From NCBI GenBank assembly GCA_013288805.1, contig JABDBE010000004.1, positions 1 through 64,000 on the forward strand: DNA of 64,000 nucleotides. The letters are read 5' to 3'. The first letter of the stretch is position 1; every line of letters begins with the position of its first letter. Source of the stretch: Acidobacteriota bacterium. Lineage in GTDB: Bacteria; Acidobacteriota; Terriglobia; Terriglobales; Acidobacteriaceae. The translations under genes were made by a program, and so were the position numbers. The notes under the pieces are model-generated. The model did not search any database. It saw only the letters and a list, made by a program, of their open reading frames with translations, and was not told the origin of the DNA. Of this stretch, positions 34,525 through 43,764 are shown piece after piece.

Positions 34525-36093
34525 ATGGATGTCGCTGCCACTGGTCAATCCAGCCTCGATCAACTACACCTAGAGCGCCGTTGTCCGGCACTTCCGCCTC
34601 TCGCAGTTGGCATTCTGATTGCCCTCTGTACGGCCAAACTCCTGCTGCACCTCTTCACTAGCGTCCGCCATTACGGCTACTTCCGTGACGAGCTTTACTA
34701 CCTGGATATGGCCCGCCATCTCGATTGGGGTTATGTCGATGCCGCTCCGCTCATCGCCGTATATGCCAAGATCGCACTGTGGATGGGCGGTTCGTTGGCG
34801 GCGCTGCGTATCCTTCCCGCGCTCGCCGGCACGGCACTTGTTGGGCTCACCATCCTTATCGCGCGTGAACTCGGCGGTGGACGGTATGCCCAACTCCTCG
34901 CTGGAGTCGCCATTCTGGTCTGCCCCGCCGTTCTGATGACGGACAGCCTTCTCACCATGAATGCTTTCGAGCCGCTCTTCTGGATGGGCTGCATTTGGGT
35001 CGTCACTCGTATCTTGCGCACCAGTGACTCACGGCTTTGGCTATGGTTCGGCGTCCTTGCCGGTCTCGCCCTTGAGAACAAACACTCCACCCTGTCTTTC
35101 GGATTCGCGGTCGCCATCGCCCTGCTTCTGACGCATCATCGCAGGGAGTTCGCTCGACCGTGGATTTGGATCGCCGGCGCGATCGCTCTCGCGCTTTTCC
35201 TCCCTAACATCATCTGGCAAATCCGCCATCACTTCCCGACGATTGAAGACCTCGCCAACGTCCGCCGGGAAGGCAAGAACGTCGTGCTTGGACCACTCGC
35301 GTTCGTTAAGGAGCAGATCATCGACATGCACCCGATCCTGTTGCCGGTCTGGCTCTCGGGCCTGGTCTGGTTTTTCCGCGTCCGCCGCTGGCGGGTGCTC
35401 GGGTTGACGTTTGCCGTCTTTTTCGTATTGATGGAAGTCGCGCACGCCAAGAATTACTACGTATTCCCGATCTATCCGATGCTCTTCGCCGGCGGCGCCG
35501 TCGCAATCGAGCAATGGCTGGCCAAGCACGCCCCCTGGACACGTACGGCCCTCGTCGCTGTCATCCTGCTCGCGTCGCTTCCCGCCCTTCCGTTGGCGAC
35601 GTGGATGCTTTCGCCGGAGCGTCTCCTCGCCTATCAAAACGCTATCGGATTCAAACCCTCCAAGGCCGAGGTGCACCACGAGTCTCTGTTGCCGCAACCG
35701 ATTGCCGACCAGTTCGGATGGCCCGAGATGGTAAGTGAGATCGCCGCGATCTATAACTCGTTGCCACCCGACGAGCGCGCTAAGACCGGGATCTGGGCCG
35801 GCAACTACGGCGAAGCTGGCGCGATTAACGAGTTCGGCCCCCGCTACGGACTGCCGCGTGCATGGTCTCGCCACCAGAACTATTGGTACTGGGGTCCGCC
35901 TCCGCAGGTCTTCAAGAACCTCGTAGTGGTTCAGTGGAGCCTCGATGACGTGCGCGAGAACTGCAGTTCATTTCAGGCCTTCGAGCACTACCAGCGCTTT
36001 GGCATGGACGATGAAAACACATCGATATATCTCTGTCGCCGCGTCACCTTCGACATCCAGAAAATCTGGTGGCACTCCCACCACTGGAATTAG
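34525..36093 (+). CDS. GT39/ArnT-type membrane glycosyltransferase
   Basis: 522 aa from ATG 34525 (the track adds three codons from TTG). An N-terminal membrane segment leads to the GT-C motif YGYFRDELYYLDMARHLDWG with the DE pair in the first loop. Then come about ten membrane segments and the family marks MTDSLLTMNAFEPLFW and GLALENKHST. It probably transfers a sugar from a polyprenyl-phosphate donor to a lipid or protein in the periplasm. It stands alone. Confidence 0.86.
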   Translation: MDVAATGQSSLDQLHLERRCPALPPLAVGILIALCTAKLLLHLFTSVRHYGYFRDELYYLDMARHLDWGYVDAAPLIAVYAKIALWMGGSLAALRILPALAGTALVGLTILIARELGGGRYAQLLAGVAILVCPAVLMTDSLLTMNAFEPLFWMGCIWVVTRILRTSDSRLWLWFGVLAGLALENKHSTLSFGFAVAIALLLTHHRREFARPWIWIAGAIALALFLPNIIWQIRHHFPTIEDLANVRREGKNVVLGPLAFVKEQIIDMHPILLPVWLSGLVWFFRVRRWRVLGLTFAVFFVLMEVAHAKNYYVFPIYPMLFAGGAVAIEQWLAKHAPWTRTALVAVILLASLPALPLATWMLSPERLLAYQNAIGFKPSKAEVHHESLLPQPIADQFGWPEMVSEIAAIYNSLPPDERAKTGIWAGNYGEAGAINEFGPRYGLPRAWSRHQNYWYWGPPPQVFKNLVVVQWSLDDVRENCSSFQAFEHYQRFGMDDENTSIYLCRRVTFDIQKIWWHSHHWN

Positions 36094-36173
36094 CCGCGGG
36101 CGGATCATTGGACTCCTCGATGTTCTTCAGATCCTGCTTATTGTGTAGTCGTGGGCGCGTCCACCAGGGCCTT

Positions 36174-36633
36174 CTAAGCGCCGTCTGGCTGTTTGCCCCG
36201 CACCACCACATATTTCCTCCTGACGGTTTGCGGCTTTCCCTGTTTGTCGTTCGTGGTCAGTTGATATTCGCCGAACTCGTAGGCGAGATCTCCGTCGCGC
36301 GAGACTTCGATCTTTGTCGGATCAAATGTCAGGGCGAAGCCGGGCGTAGCCATCAAACCAGCCCAAGCCTTCTGGATTGCGTCCTTTCCCGTGGCCAACG
36401 GAGCGCCGGGTGCAAACAGTGAAGCCCCGTCAGCGTAGAAAGATGTGGTCAGCGTCGCGTCCCTTGGCAACCACCGCTTTCAACCAATCCGCATCAAGGC
36501 CGCGGATCGTGGACTCATCGGCAGCGTGCTGATCGGGCGGCGTCGTTTGGGACTGCTGTTGATTGCCCGCGCTGCAGGCTGCCAGTGTCAAGGAGAGGAT
36601 GCAGAACGGAGGTGCGGAGTAAGAACGGTTCAT
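36174..36633 (-). pseudogene. DUF4440/SnoaL-like lipoprotein, frameshifted
   Basis: The start MNRSYSAPP at 36633 follows GGAGG. The first part is a lipoprotein signal (LSLTLAACSAG) and ADESTIRGLDADWLKAVVAK. The second part, in the next frame, is TLTTSFYADGASLFAPGAPL, WAGLMATPGFALTFDPTKIE and EYQLTTNDKQGK, which is the NTF2-like DUF4440 fold. The frames join near 36465, where one indel is needed. About 153 aa when restored. Pseudogene or assembly error. Confidence 0.7.
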
Positions 36634-37470
36634 CCGAATTACCCTCCGTAAACAGTTATTGAAATTCTTCGCGAAGCAAGTACCGCGCGTACGATACGGC
36701 TGCGCAGCTCTAGTGTCAAGCGTAGCTGGTTTCGATTTGAACACGCCTGGGCAATATACCTGAGAGGTCGGCAAACTCGAACACTTGCGATTGTTGGCGT
36801 AACATCTCCTCTCTGAGAATGTCAAGCGCTTTTCCAGCGCACTACTGATTCCCTCCGAGTAAAGCGCCATTTCGCTCTCGTTGAAGATTTTGCTTTTCCA
36901 ACCATAGGCTCGCTCGTAATCGTTTTCGGGTCAGGACTGAGTCCGACCCATGCATCTCTTCGGTCGCACCGGGATCATGATTACTAGTTCGAACTCCTCA
37001 TTACCGAGGAGCGAAAAGGGATGCTTGGTTCCAATTCGAGTGTCCTGACCCGATTAGATTACGAGCGCTAGAGCGAGGTTTTCCGCGTTTCCAAATGGAC
37101 AGTTCTATTCTTCTAACCTAACCATCTCCCATGGAATTGCGGAAGAAGGAGCCCCTGTTCCCTGGAAAAACGTAAAATGCGGCCAGTCGATTCGGATCAG
37201 GGAAAACTTAGGATCTCGGTGGAATTTTTGCGACAGGTTTCGATAAGTCAGGTTTTCTTGCAGTCGGTCATGGATGATAAAGATGACTCACGAAAAACGC
37301 AGTTTCACCAGTAATTCTCACGTTGCGGAGTGGGTTGGTTACGCTATGGCACCCGAGTAGATGCAGCTTGCAATTTAGTGGTGTCCGACTCGCTAAGTAA
37401 GCGAGTATCATCTGCTCTCGGATACCTTCTTGATTTCTTTCATCAATGAAGATTGGGTGGGTGACGTATT
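36634..37470. other. 840-bp intergenic, no gene seen
   Basis: I see no family in any frame and no strong hairpin. The PilZ-like gene begins just downstream. Confidence 0.4.
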
Positions 37471-37518
37471 ATCTCAACGCTAGTTGCGCATGAATCTCGC
37501 AAGAGCACTCGGGTTCGG

Positions 37519-37794
37519 TTGAAAGTTGTGATCGAGGCTCACGGTATCAACGAACCTATGACCTGCGAAGGCGAGACACTCGTCGTCAACCTCCATGGTG
37601 CCTTGATCATGACCGCCGTTGCGCTGCGTGTAGCGATGAAAATCTCGATTCATGTCCGTCTCACAGACAAACGCGCTGCGGCCGAGGTCGTGTACGTCGA
37701 TCCAGACCAACCCCGGCACTGCGGAATTAAACTGGAGAGACCTGAGAACATTTGGGGAGTGTCGTTGCCGCCGAATGATTGGCATGAGGAGTAA
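37519..37794 (+). CDS. PilZ-domain-like protein, 5' end uncertain
   Basis: 91 aa from TTG 37519. The beta-barrel pattern VVIEAHGINEPMTCEGETLV, VNLHGALIMTAVALRVAMKI, AAAEVVYVDP, CGIKLERPENIWGVSLPPND matches acidobacterial PilZ domains that end xFWRIxFPPEDW. Codons upstream still fit (SRKSTRVRLK from 37495) but no ATG, GTG or TTG start exists before 37519. The true start may be lost by an indel. The c-di-GMP motif RxxxR would lie in that region (RKSTR). Overlaps a shadow ORF on the minus strand. Confidence 0.6.
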   Translation: MKVVIEAHGINEPMTCEGETLVVNLHGALIMTAVALRVAMKISIHVRLTDKRAAAEVVYVDPDQPRHCGIKLERPENIWGVSLPPNDWHEE

Positions 37795-37841
37795 ACGCGG
37801 ACGGACTACGCGTTAATTCTTCGCCTATGATTCGTGGAGCT

Positions 37842-38201
37842 TCAGCCATAGAGAACATCATCAGCGACTGTGTTGGCGAGGTGACTTTCCTGCTCAAACA
37901 TTTCTTGGGGATCAGTTGCGGTCTTCAGCACGTGCCGGAGGTACGAAAGCCGCATCAGCCAGAGGGCTCGACTCAGGTCCTCTTCACCGCGCATCTGGAA
38001 TGTAATCCAGCCAGAGTTCGGAACCCAGCGGTGCTCGTCGGCAAGACCATCTGCCAACAGTGCATCGCGTATTGAACGCGGGAAGGGTATATCAACGATT
38101 CCATTCGTATGGACGTGTCCGACCTCGGCGTCTCCGAACTGGAATTCCATTCCGCTAAAGCGATGGGGATGAATCGAGATATTCGGCCAGGCTTCGGGCA
38201 C
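37842..38201 (-). CDS. DUF5519 (luciferase-domain-like) protein
   Basis: 119 aa from GTG 38201. PHRFSGMEFQFGDAEVGHVH, IVDIPFPRSIRDALLADGLA and VPNSGWITFQMRGEEDLSRA are the conserved DUF5519 blocks. Relatives usually have 20 to 30 more residues at the N-terminus, so the start may lie upstream or the gene is short. Function unknown; named after a luciferase-like fold assignment only. Confidence 0.7.
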   Translation of the reverse strand: MPEAWPNISIHPHRFSGMEFQFGDAEVGHVHTNGIVDIPFPRSIRDALLADGLADEHRWVPNSGWITFQMRGEEDLSRALWLMRLSYLRHVLKTATDPQEMFEQESHLANTVADDVLYG

Positions 38202-38323
38202 CGCGATGCCGCAGAGCGTTCACTTGCCAGCCTCGAATTCACGGGCGATGCTTTGCTTACAGATGTCGAGACAATCTGTACTCGCCTTGAGCGCAAACGT
38301 TCATCGCAACCGCTATCTGACAG

Positions 38324-40294
38324 TTAGCGCACTGGAGCAACGGGCAGATCGATAAAACTGGCTGCATCCTTCGCGTGGTAAACGCGCTGAACCCCCTTCA
38401 TGTAGTCTTGCGGTTTGGCGAAGAAGATATTTGCCACGAACGTCTGCGGATTTCGATCGTACAGAGGGAACCAGCTAGACTGGATCTGCACCATGATCCG
38501 GTGACCGGGCAGAAAGACGTGATTCACGGTCGGCAAGATGAACTTGTAAGGTAATGGGATATTTGCCGTGATGGGCTTTGCAGTCTCGAAACTCTCCCGA
38601 TAACGACCCCTGAAAATATCCATGGCAATGTTCAACTCATAGCCGCCCATTTCCTGCCGGCTCGGCACTTCGTCTGGATAGACGTCGATGAGCTTCACCA
38701 CCCAGTCACTATCCGTTCCGCTTGTGGACGCGACAAGATTCACCACCGGCGCACCGCTGACTCGCAAAGGCTCGGTCAAAACCGGCGTCGTGTAGGACAA
38801 CACGTCTGTGCGGTCGGCGACAAAACGTTGATCAACGAGGAGCCAACGCCGCCAGGCGTCGCTATCGGAAGAAACAATGGGGCGCGGCGAATAAGGCACA
38901 GGCTTGCTAGGATCGGAAACGTATTCGTCGTAATCTTGTGAACCTGCGGGCGACTTAGCATTGCGTCCGCTCGGAGGAGTGAAGGACAAACCAAGTCCGG
39001 CTGTCAGATAGAGCGGCTTGGACTTCGCCGCGCAACCAGACTCACACGCCAGGGGCCAGGAATTCAGACGGTCCCAATGATTTTCGCCCGTGTTGTAGAT
39101 GAGCACCGGCGGCGTAGCGGCCTTCGGCGCACCGTCTTTCAGGTACTGATCGAAGAACGGCTTGAGTATGTCGCGACGAAATTGCAGGGCCGTGTCCCCC
39201 TCCCACTTCAGCGGCCCGAGCGAATAACCGTCGTAGTTGACTCCGCTGTGGCGCCACGGGCCCATCACCAGAAAGTTCATGTCGTTGTGCGTGTCTTTCG
39301 GCTCAACTGCCAGGTAGCAGTGAATCGCTCCCCACATGTCTTCCTGGTCCCACAAACCCTGAATCCACATGGTAGGAACCTTTAGAGGCTGCTCGCTCAT
39401 AGTTTTATCGAGAGCCTGGTCTTGCCAGTACGCGTCATAGGCTGGGTGTTCCGACATTTTGTGCCACACGGGCAGTTGGTCCAGGCCTCCGGCTTTTGCG
39501 AAATCTCCCGCCGAGCCGGCGCGAAGAAAGTTGTCGTAGTCGTCATATCCCTGGCGAACGATGGGATGCCCTTCCCCGTGCACTGCGGTCTGTTCCGTAA
39601 AGTAATCGAGACTCGGCTGCCGAAACGCACCGAAATGAAACCAGTCGTCGCCCATCCAGCCGTCGACCATGGGGCTCATTGGCGCTGCGACTTTCAGAGC
39701 TGGGTGCGGATTCACAAGCGCCATTACCACGGTGAACCCTTCGTAGGAACTTCCGAGCATCCCAACCTTGCCGTTGCTCTCGGGAACATTCTTCACTAAC
39801 CAGTCGATGGTGTCGTAGGTATCGGTGGAATGATCGGTTTCGCTCGAATTCAGGGGCCCTTTCAACGGTCGAGTCATCACGTAGTCACCCTCGGAGCCGT
39901 ATTTGCCGCGAACATCCTGAAAGACGCGAATGTAACCATCGGCCACGAACACTTCGTCGCCCTGGGGCAAGGTCGCGAGCATGGATGCAGACCGGAAGCG
40001 TTCCGTCCGTTTGGCAGCGTTGTAGGGAGTGCGAGTCAGGATGATCGGCGCATTCTTTGCACCCTTAGGGATAACTATCACGGTATAGAGCTTCACTCCG
40101 TCTCGCATCGGAATCATCACTGCCCGTTTGACGTAGTCGTAGGATGCGGTCGGAACCTCAAACTTAGAAGGAATATCTGCAGTGAGAGGCGCGGTCTGTC
40201 CGTGGGCGGCAGTAGCGAGCATGAAAAGAGCGATCCCGACCGCTAACCATCTCTGGGGTACACCTGGTTGGAATAGTGAAGACATTCTGATCAT
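38324..40294 (-). CDS. CocE/NonD-family serine hydrolase, exported
   Basis: 656 aa from MIRMSSLFQPG at 40294, chosen for the signal peptide (LAVGIALFMLATAAHGQ) and GGGCGGAG before it; the track adds 125 unlikely residues. It is an alpha/beta hydrolase of the X-Pro dipeptidyl-peptidase S15/CocE class. VMIPMRDGVKLYTVIVIPKG, nucleophile GMLGSSYEGFTVV, and HSGVNYDGY as the region near the catalytic His. A C-terminal jelly-roll (XPD C-terminal) domain occupies about 430-656. It likely cleaves esters or amides in the periplasm. It is divergent from the HAF gene. Confidence 0.88.
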   Translation of the reverse strand: MIRMSSLFQPGVPQRWLAVGIALFMLATAAHGQTAPLTADIPSKFEVPTASYDYVKRAVMIPMRDGVKLYTVIVIPKGAKNAPIILTRTPYNAAKRTERFRSASMLATLPQGDEVFVADGYIRVFQDVRGKYGSEGDYVMTRPLKGPLNSSETDHSTDTYDTIDWLVKNVPESNGKVGMLGSSYEGFTVVMALVNPHPALKVAAPMSPMVDGWMGDDWFHFGAFRQPSLDYFTEQTAVHGEGHPIVRQGYDDYDNFLRAGSAGDFAKAGGLDQLPVWHKMSEHPAYDAYWQDQALDKTMSEQPLKVPTMWIQGLWDQEDMWGAIHCYLAVEPKDTHNDMNFLVMGPWRHSGVNYDGYSLGPLKWEGDTALQFRRDILKPFFDQYLKDGAPKAATPPVLIYNTGENHWDRLNSWPLACESGCAAKSKPLYLTAGLGLSFTPPSGRNAKSPAGSQDYDEYVSDPSKPVPYSPRPIVSSDSDAWRRWLLVDQRFVADRTDVLSYTTPVLTEPLRVSGAPVVNLVASTSGTDSDWVVKLIDVYPDEVPSRQEMGGYELNIAMDIFRGRYRESFETAKPITANIPLPYKFILPTVNHVFLPGHRIMVQIQSSWFPLYDRNPQTFVANIFFAKPQDYMKGVQRVYHAKDAASFIDLPVAPVR

Positions 40295-40484
40295 AAAGAG
40301 TACTCCGCCCCCGCCCCGAAATTGCCAACCGAAAACTTTATCAGAAATGATAGTTCCGCCATCTGAGCCGTTGCCCATCAGCTCTATCGTAATAATGCCT
40401 TGACTGCGACGGCATGAACCATCCCCCGTTCTTGGAATTCTGCGGAGGATGCCCGATTTATTATCATGTACGGAGGAAAACCAA

Positions 40485-41357
40485 ATGAGAACCAAGAACA
40501 ATTTTGTCCTGATGCTGGGGTTCGTACTGGTATTTATGATTGCTACGAATGCAGCCAGCGCGCCAACATTGACCTTCAAGTTCACGACTTTCAACGTGCC
40601 AGGAGCCATAGCCACTGTTCTCGGAGGAATCAACGACGCAGGCGTGATCGTCGGGCAATACGAAGACAAGAAAGACGTCGTGCACTGCTTTATGTTGGCC
40701 GGCAGTAAAGTAACGACGATTAATCACCCCAATGCTGTTTCGGACGGTTGCATCCATATCAATTCGGCGGGAGCGATTGTGGGCTCCTGGAAGAATTCAG
40801 CTGGCGTCACAAGTGGCTTCTCATATCAAAATGGCAAGTTTAGAAACATCCCCGGCCCCAGCGGAGCAAAGTCTTCGGTCGCCTATGGGATCAACGACAG
40901 CGGACAGATTGTCGGTTATTACACTGACTCCAGCGGCAAGTACCATGGTTTCCTCCTGACGGGTGCGAAGTACTCTGTCCTGAATGTACCTGGTGCCGCT
41001 TCCACGATTGCCACCGGTATCAACAAAGCGGGCAATATCGTTATGTATTATGGAATCGGGACACGAATTGCGTCAGCCCTATACAACGGGAAGACCTACA
41101 AGACCATCAACGTACCCCTCGCAGCAAACTCGCTAGCCAGGGACATCAACAACGCAGGCGACATAGTTTATGAAATCTTGAATTCCAGCTTCGAACACGA
41201 GGAGGGAGCGCTGTTCCACGGAGGCAAGTACTATACCTTTACCTATCCCAACAGCGCGGCCACCAGCGGCTTCGGAATCAACGACGACAGCGTTTTGGTG
41301 GGTTTATACCAAGCCACGGCGACGGGTCCCGATCAGGGTTTCAAGGCGACCTACTAA
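40485..41357 (+). CDS. exported HAF-repeat protein
   Basis: 290 aa from MRTKNNFVLMLGF at 40485, preceded by a perfect GGAGG; the track adds 12 residues. The signal peptide ends near TNAASA. Repeats of about 45 aa each carry GINDAGVIVGQY-like cores and FNVPGA, GINDSGQIVGYYTDSSGKYH, GINKAGNIVMYY. This is the HAF-family extracellular repeat (TIGR02913-like). Function unknown. No C-terminal sorting signal. Divergent from the CocE hydrolase gene. Confidence 0.85.
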   Translation: MRTKNNFVLMLGFVLVFMIATNAASAPTLTFKFTTFNVPGAIATVLGGINDAGVIVGQYEDKKDVVHCFMLAGSKVTTINHPNAVSDGCIHINSAGAIVGSWKNSAGVTSGFSYQNGKFRNIPGPSGAKSSVAYGINDSGQIVGYYTDSSGKYHGFLLTGAKYSVLNVPGAASTIATGINKAGNIVMYYGIGTRIASALYNGKTYKTINVPLAANSLARDINNAGDIVYEILNSSFEHEEGALFHGGKYYTFTYPNSAATSGFGINDDSVLVGLYQATATGPDQGFKATY

Positions 41358-41585
41358 GCACCAAACCAATCAGCAATATTCCGCGCGCAGGAGGACCGCA
41401 ATCGGAATTCCCGCGGCTCTGCATTGGGGGCTTCCGCCAGTGCGGCTATGGTTGCGTAGACTCTCAGTTCCCTTTTTACTCCGAACAATTGGTGGGCGCA
41501 CTCCTCACCTGATGTCAAGCGACAAGGGCCCTGGCAACTTAAGTGTGGGGGACCGTCTGTTCGCACCGGACGCTTTCCGCGGAAT

Positions 41586-42029
41586 CTACAGCGAAGGAAG
41601 GTCGACTCGGACTTCGTTCGAGGCTGTGCTCTCGGTTCCCTTTGCGCTCACCGCTTTGGTCACATAAAAGTACGTCTGTCCCGGCTGTACCGTACGATCC
41701 ACGTAGCTGGTTGCCGGGATCGGTTCAAAATTGAGCTTGACTACGCCTGACGTGCCACGTCGGTACACGTTGTAGCCAACGATTGGAGAAGTGCTGGTCT
41801 TCCACGACAGAGTCACGTTATGTTGTAGGCCGGATGGGGCACTTGCGGTCCTCGGTTGCGCACTGGGAAACGTCGACGCTTCATGCAGAAAGTGCTTGGC
41901 GTTGACCACAGCCCGCAAGATTCCGGTGTGACGGTGTGCGCCAAGCTGAAAACCAATCCACGCAACCAGAAGAGCAAAGACTCCGAACGCGATCATTAGC
42001 ACTTTAGCGGACTTGGACGAAGGTCTCAT
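41586..42029 (-). CDS. membrane-anchored fibronectin type III protein
   Basis: 147 aa: an N-terminal anchor (VLMIAFGVFALLVAWIGFQL), a linker, and a C-terminal FnIII domain (VTLSWKTSTSPIVGYNVYRR, YVDRTVQPGQTYFYVTKAVS, SNEVRVDLP). It is probably anchored in the membrane with FnIII outside. A nearly identical but truncated gene is at 49389-49661; the duplicated segment spans about 380 bp. An HNH remnant lies just upstream in both copies. Confidence 0.8.
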   Translation of the reverse strand: MRPSSKSAKVLMIAFGVFALLVAWIGFQLGAHRHTGILRAVVNAKHFLHEASTFPSAQPRTASAPSGLQHNVTLSWKTSTSPIVGYNVYRRGTSGVVKLNFEPIPATSYVDRTVQPGQTYFYVTKAVSAKGTESTASNEVRVDLPSL

Positions 42030-42105
42030 TTGATAAGTTGTTGAGTTGCCACCAGCTCACCCTAGTTCTCGGCAAAGCTCATCCCATCTGAGAACGTAGC
42101 CAGGG

Positions 42106-42172
42106 TCAACAGCTAAAATCATCGGCTCGACCATAATGCATACTCGCGTGGCATGCGTGACACAACGCGATC
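42106..42172 (-). pseudogene. HNH endonuclease, 3' remnant
   Basis: The minus frame reads IALCHACHASMHYGRADDFS then TGA 42108-42106, the last 22 codons of the HNH gene at 49741-49989 (LCHACHASMYHGRGDDFSG). Similarity ends at GATC 42169. It marks one edge of the segmental duplication shared with 49.4-49.8 kb. Confidence 0.7.
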
Positions 42173-42342
42173 CAGGCCAACCCATGCTCGTTGGTCTATA
42201 CGAGACGCGTCGATGCTAGCACGCAAAGCTTTGTCGGAAGAAGTAGCCAAGCGCTGAAATTCTCGCACGGCAGCCTGACACCATAACGATCACAACGAGA
42301 CTGGCGTGCGCATCTAAGATACGCAGCGGGCAGGCAGGGTTT

Positions 42343-42826
42343 GTGCGGCCGCCGAAGAGGGAGCAGCCGAACTTCCCTCGGGGTCGCCCGCTGCTCGAGC
42401 TTGAATCAGCTAGACTGCATCAAAGAATCTGCGGCGGGCGCGCCCGCTGGTTCGAACGAGTGCTGGCCGAATTGCGGTTTGAGGTGTGGATCGGAAACGC
42501 GGCGAGATCCGGGACAAACGAGTACGCAAGCAAAAGACGGACCGCCAGGATGCGCACCTGATCCTGCGCTTGCTGCTGGAAGATCGTTTCCCGAAGATCC
42601 GGGTGCCGAGTTGGGAGAATCGAGACTTGCGGCAACTGTTGTGGGCACCGGCACCGCATGGTGCAGCGCGCACTCGAATCATGAACCAATTGCAAGCGTG
42701 GCGTTCAACGAAGGACTGCGATGCAAGAAGCGACCGTGGCGAGAGGCTGGCCGAGAGCAACTCGAGTCGTTTGCGTTAGCCCCGTGGGCCAGTCGACGCG
42801 CCGTTGCGAGGTCCGGGAGTATTTAA
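42343..42826 (+). pseudogene. IS110-family transposase relic
   Basis: Three frames carry pieces: ARWFERVLAELRFEVWIGNA, then KRVRKQKTDRQDAHLILRLL with PSWENRDLRQLLWAPAPHGA, then FNEGLRCKKRPWREAGREQL. Together they cover about residues 65-200 of an IS110 transposase with frameshifts. The first 60 residues (catalytic D) and the C-terminal Transposase_20 domain are missing. The same family supplies the N-terminus of the chimera at 15317-17128. Confidence 0.7.
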
Positions 42827-43198
42827 ACCCAGAGACCTTTCGCGACGGAACGTGCTGAAGCCTCTGCCCCGCATCACGGTAAACCCACCATGCCAAACGG
42901 GCCATAATTGAAGGAGAACCACACCAGCACGGATTACCCACACGGGAGTGGGCCGTTAAAGATTGCCTACACTTCCTAATGCGATACGCCCTCGAATTTG
43001 GGGTCACCACTTGTTCCGAGTTCTGTGCCAGCCCCATGGTCATCGTGACCATACTGGCAAGCGGGTTGTTCTTGGGATTCATGAAATGCCGCACCGCCGA
43101 GCAGATGAAAACTTGGCCTATGCCTTGTGCGCGAATTGACGTAGAATTGCCAACCGACTACATAGGGCCGTCTTTGCCGGAAGTAGGGAGCCACGTAG
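42827..43198. other. intergenic, no gene seen
   Basis: The plus ORF 42979-43317 shows no family. The ribosome binding site AGGGAG of the sigma gene is at the end. Confidence 0.35.
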
Positions 43199-43760
43199 AT
43201 GGATCGGGCATATCAAGATATAACGGTCCTGCTGGCACAAGTGACCAAGGGCGATCAGCAGGCAGACTCCAACCTCATACCTCTCGTTTACGACGAGTTG
43301 CGACGATTGGCGGGTAGCTACATGAGTCGTGAGCGGGAGAACCACACCCTTCAGTCCACCGCCTTGGTTCACGAGGCCTACCTCAAGTTGGCGCAGCATC
43401 AGTCAGTCGATTGGCAAGACTGCGCGCATTTTTTCGGAATCGCGGCTCAGGTGATGCGCCATATTCTGGTTGACCATGCACGCGGTCATGGCAGAGAAAA
43501 ACGCGGCGCGCGGCAACAATTGGTGTCTTTGGAAGAAGCGTTTGTCTTCTCTCCCGAGAAATCAACTGAGTTGCTCGAGCTGGATGAGTCTTTGCAGCGG
43601 GCTAGCGAAGCTAGACTCGCGTCAAGGCAGAATCGTCGAGCTGCGCTTCTTCGGTGGGCTAACGGTTGAGGAGACCGCAGACGTACTAGCGATATCGCCG
43701 AAGACGGTCAAGCGAGACTGGAGCGTGGCTAAAGCGTGGCTCCATGGGGACCTGAGGTAA
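43199..43760 (+). pseudogene. ECF sigma factor (TIGR02999 type), one frameshift
   Basis: ATG 43199 preceded by AGGGAG. Region 2: YDELRRLAGSYMSRERENHT, LVHEAYLKLA, FFGIAAQVMRHILVDHARGH. Region 4: RQGRIVELRFFGGLTVEETA, VLAISPKTVKRDWSVAKAWL, found only in the next frame. One G too many in GGG at 43598-43600 explains the shift. About 187 aa when restored. This acidobacterial sigma group usually stands next to a Ser/Thr kinase, as here (5 bp apart). Either recently broken or an assembly indel. Confidence 0.85.
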
Positions 43761-43764
43761 ACCT

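Noticed and set aside
35041-35874. 277-aa minus ORF
   Set aside because: Antisense of the GT39 gene; Asp/Arg-rich shadow of its membrane segments.
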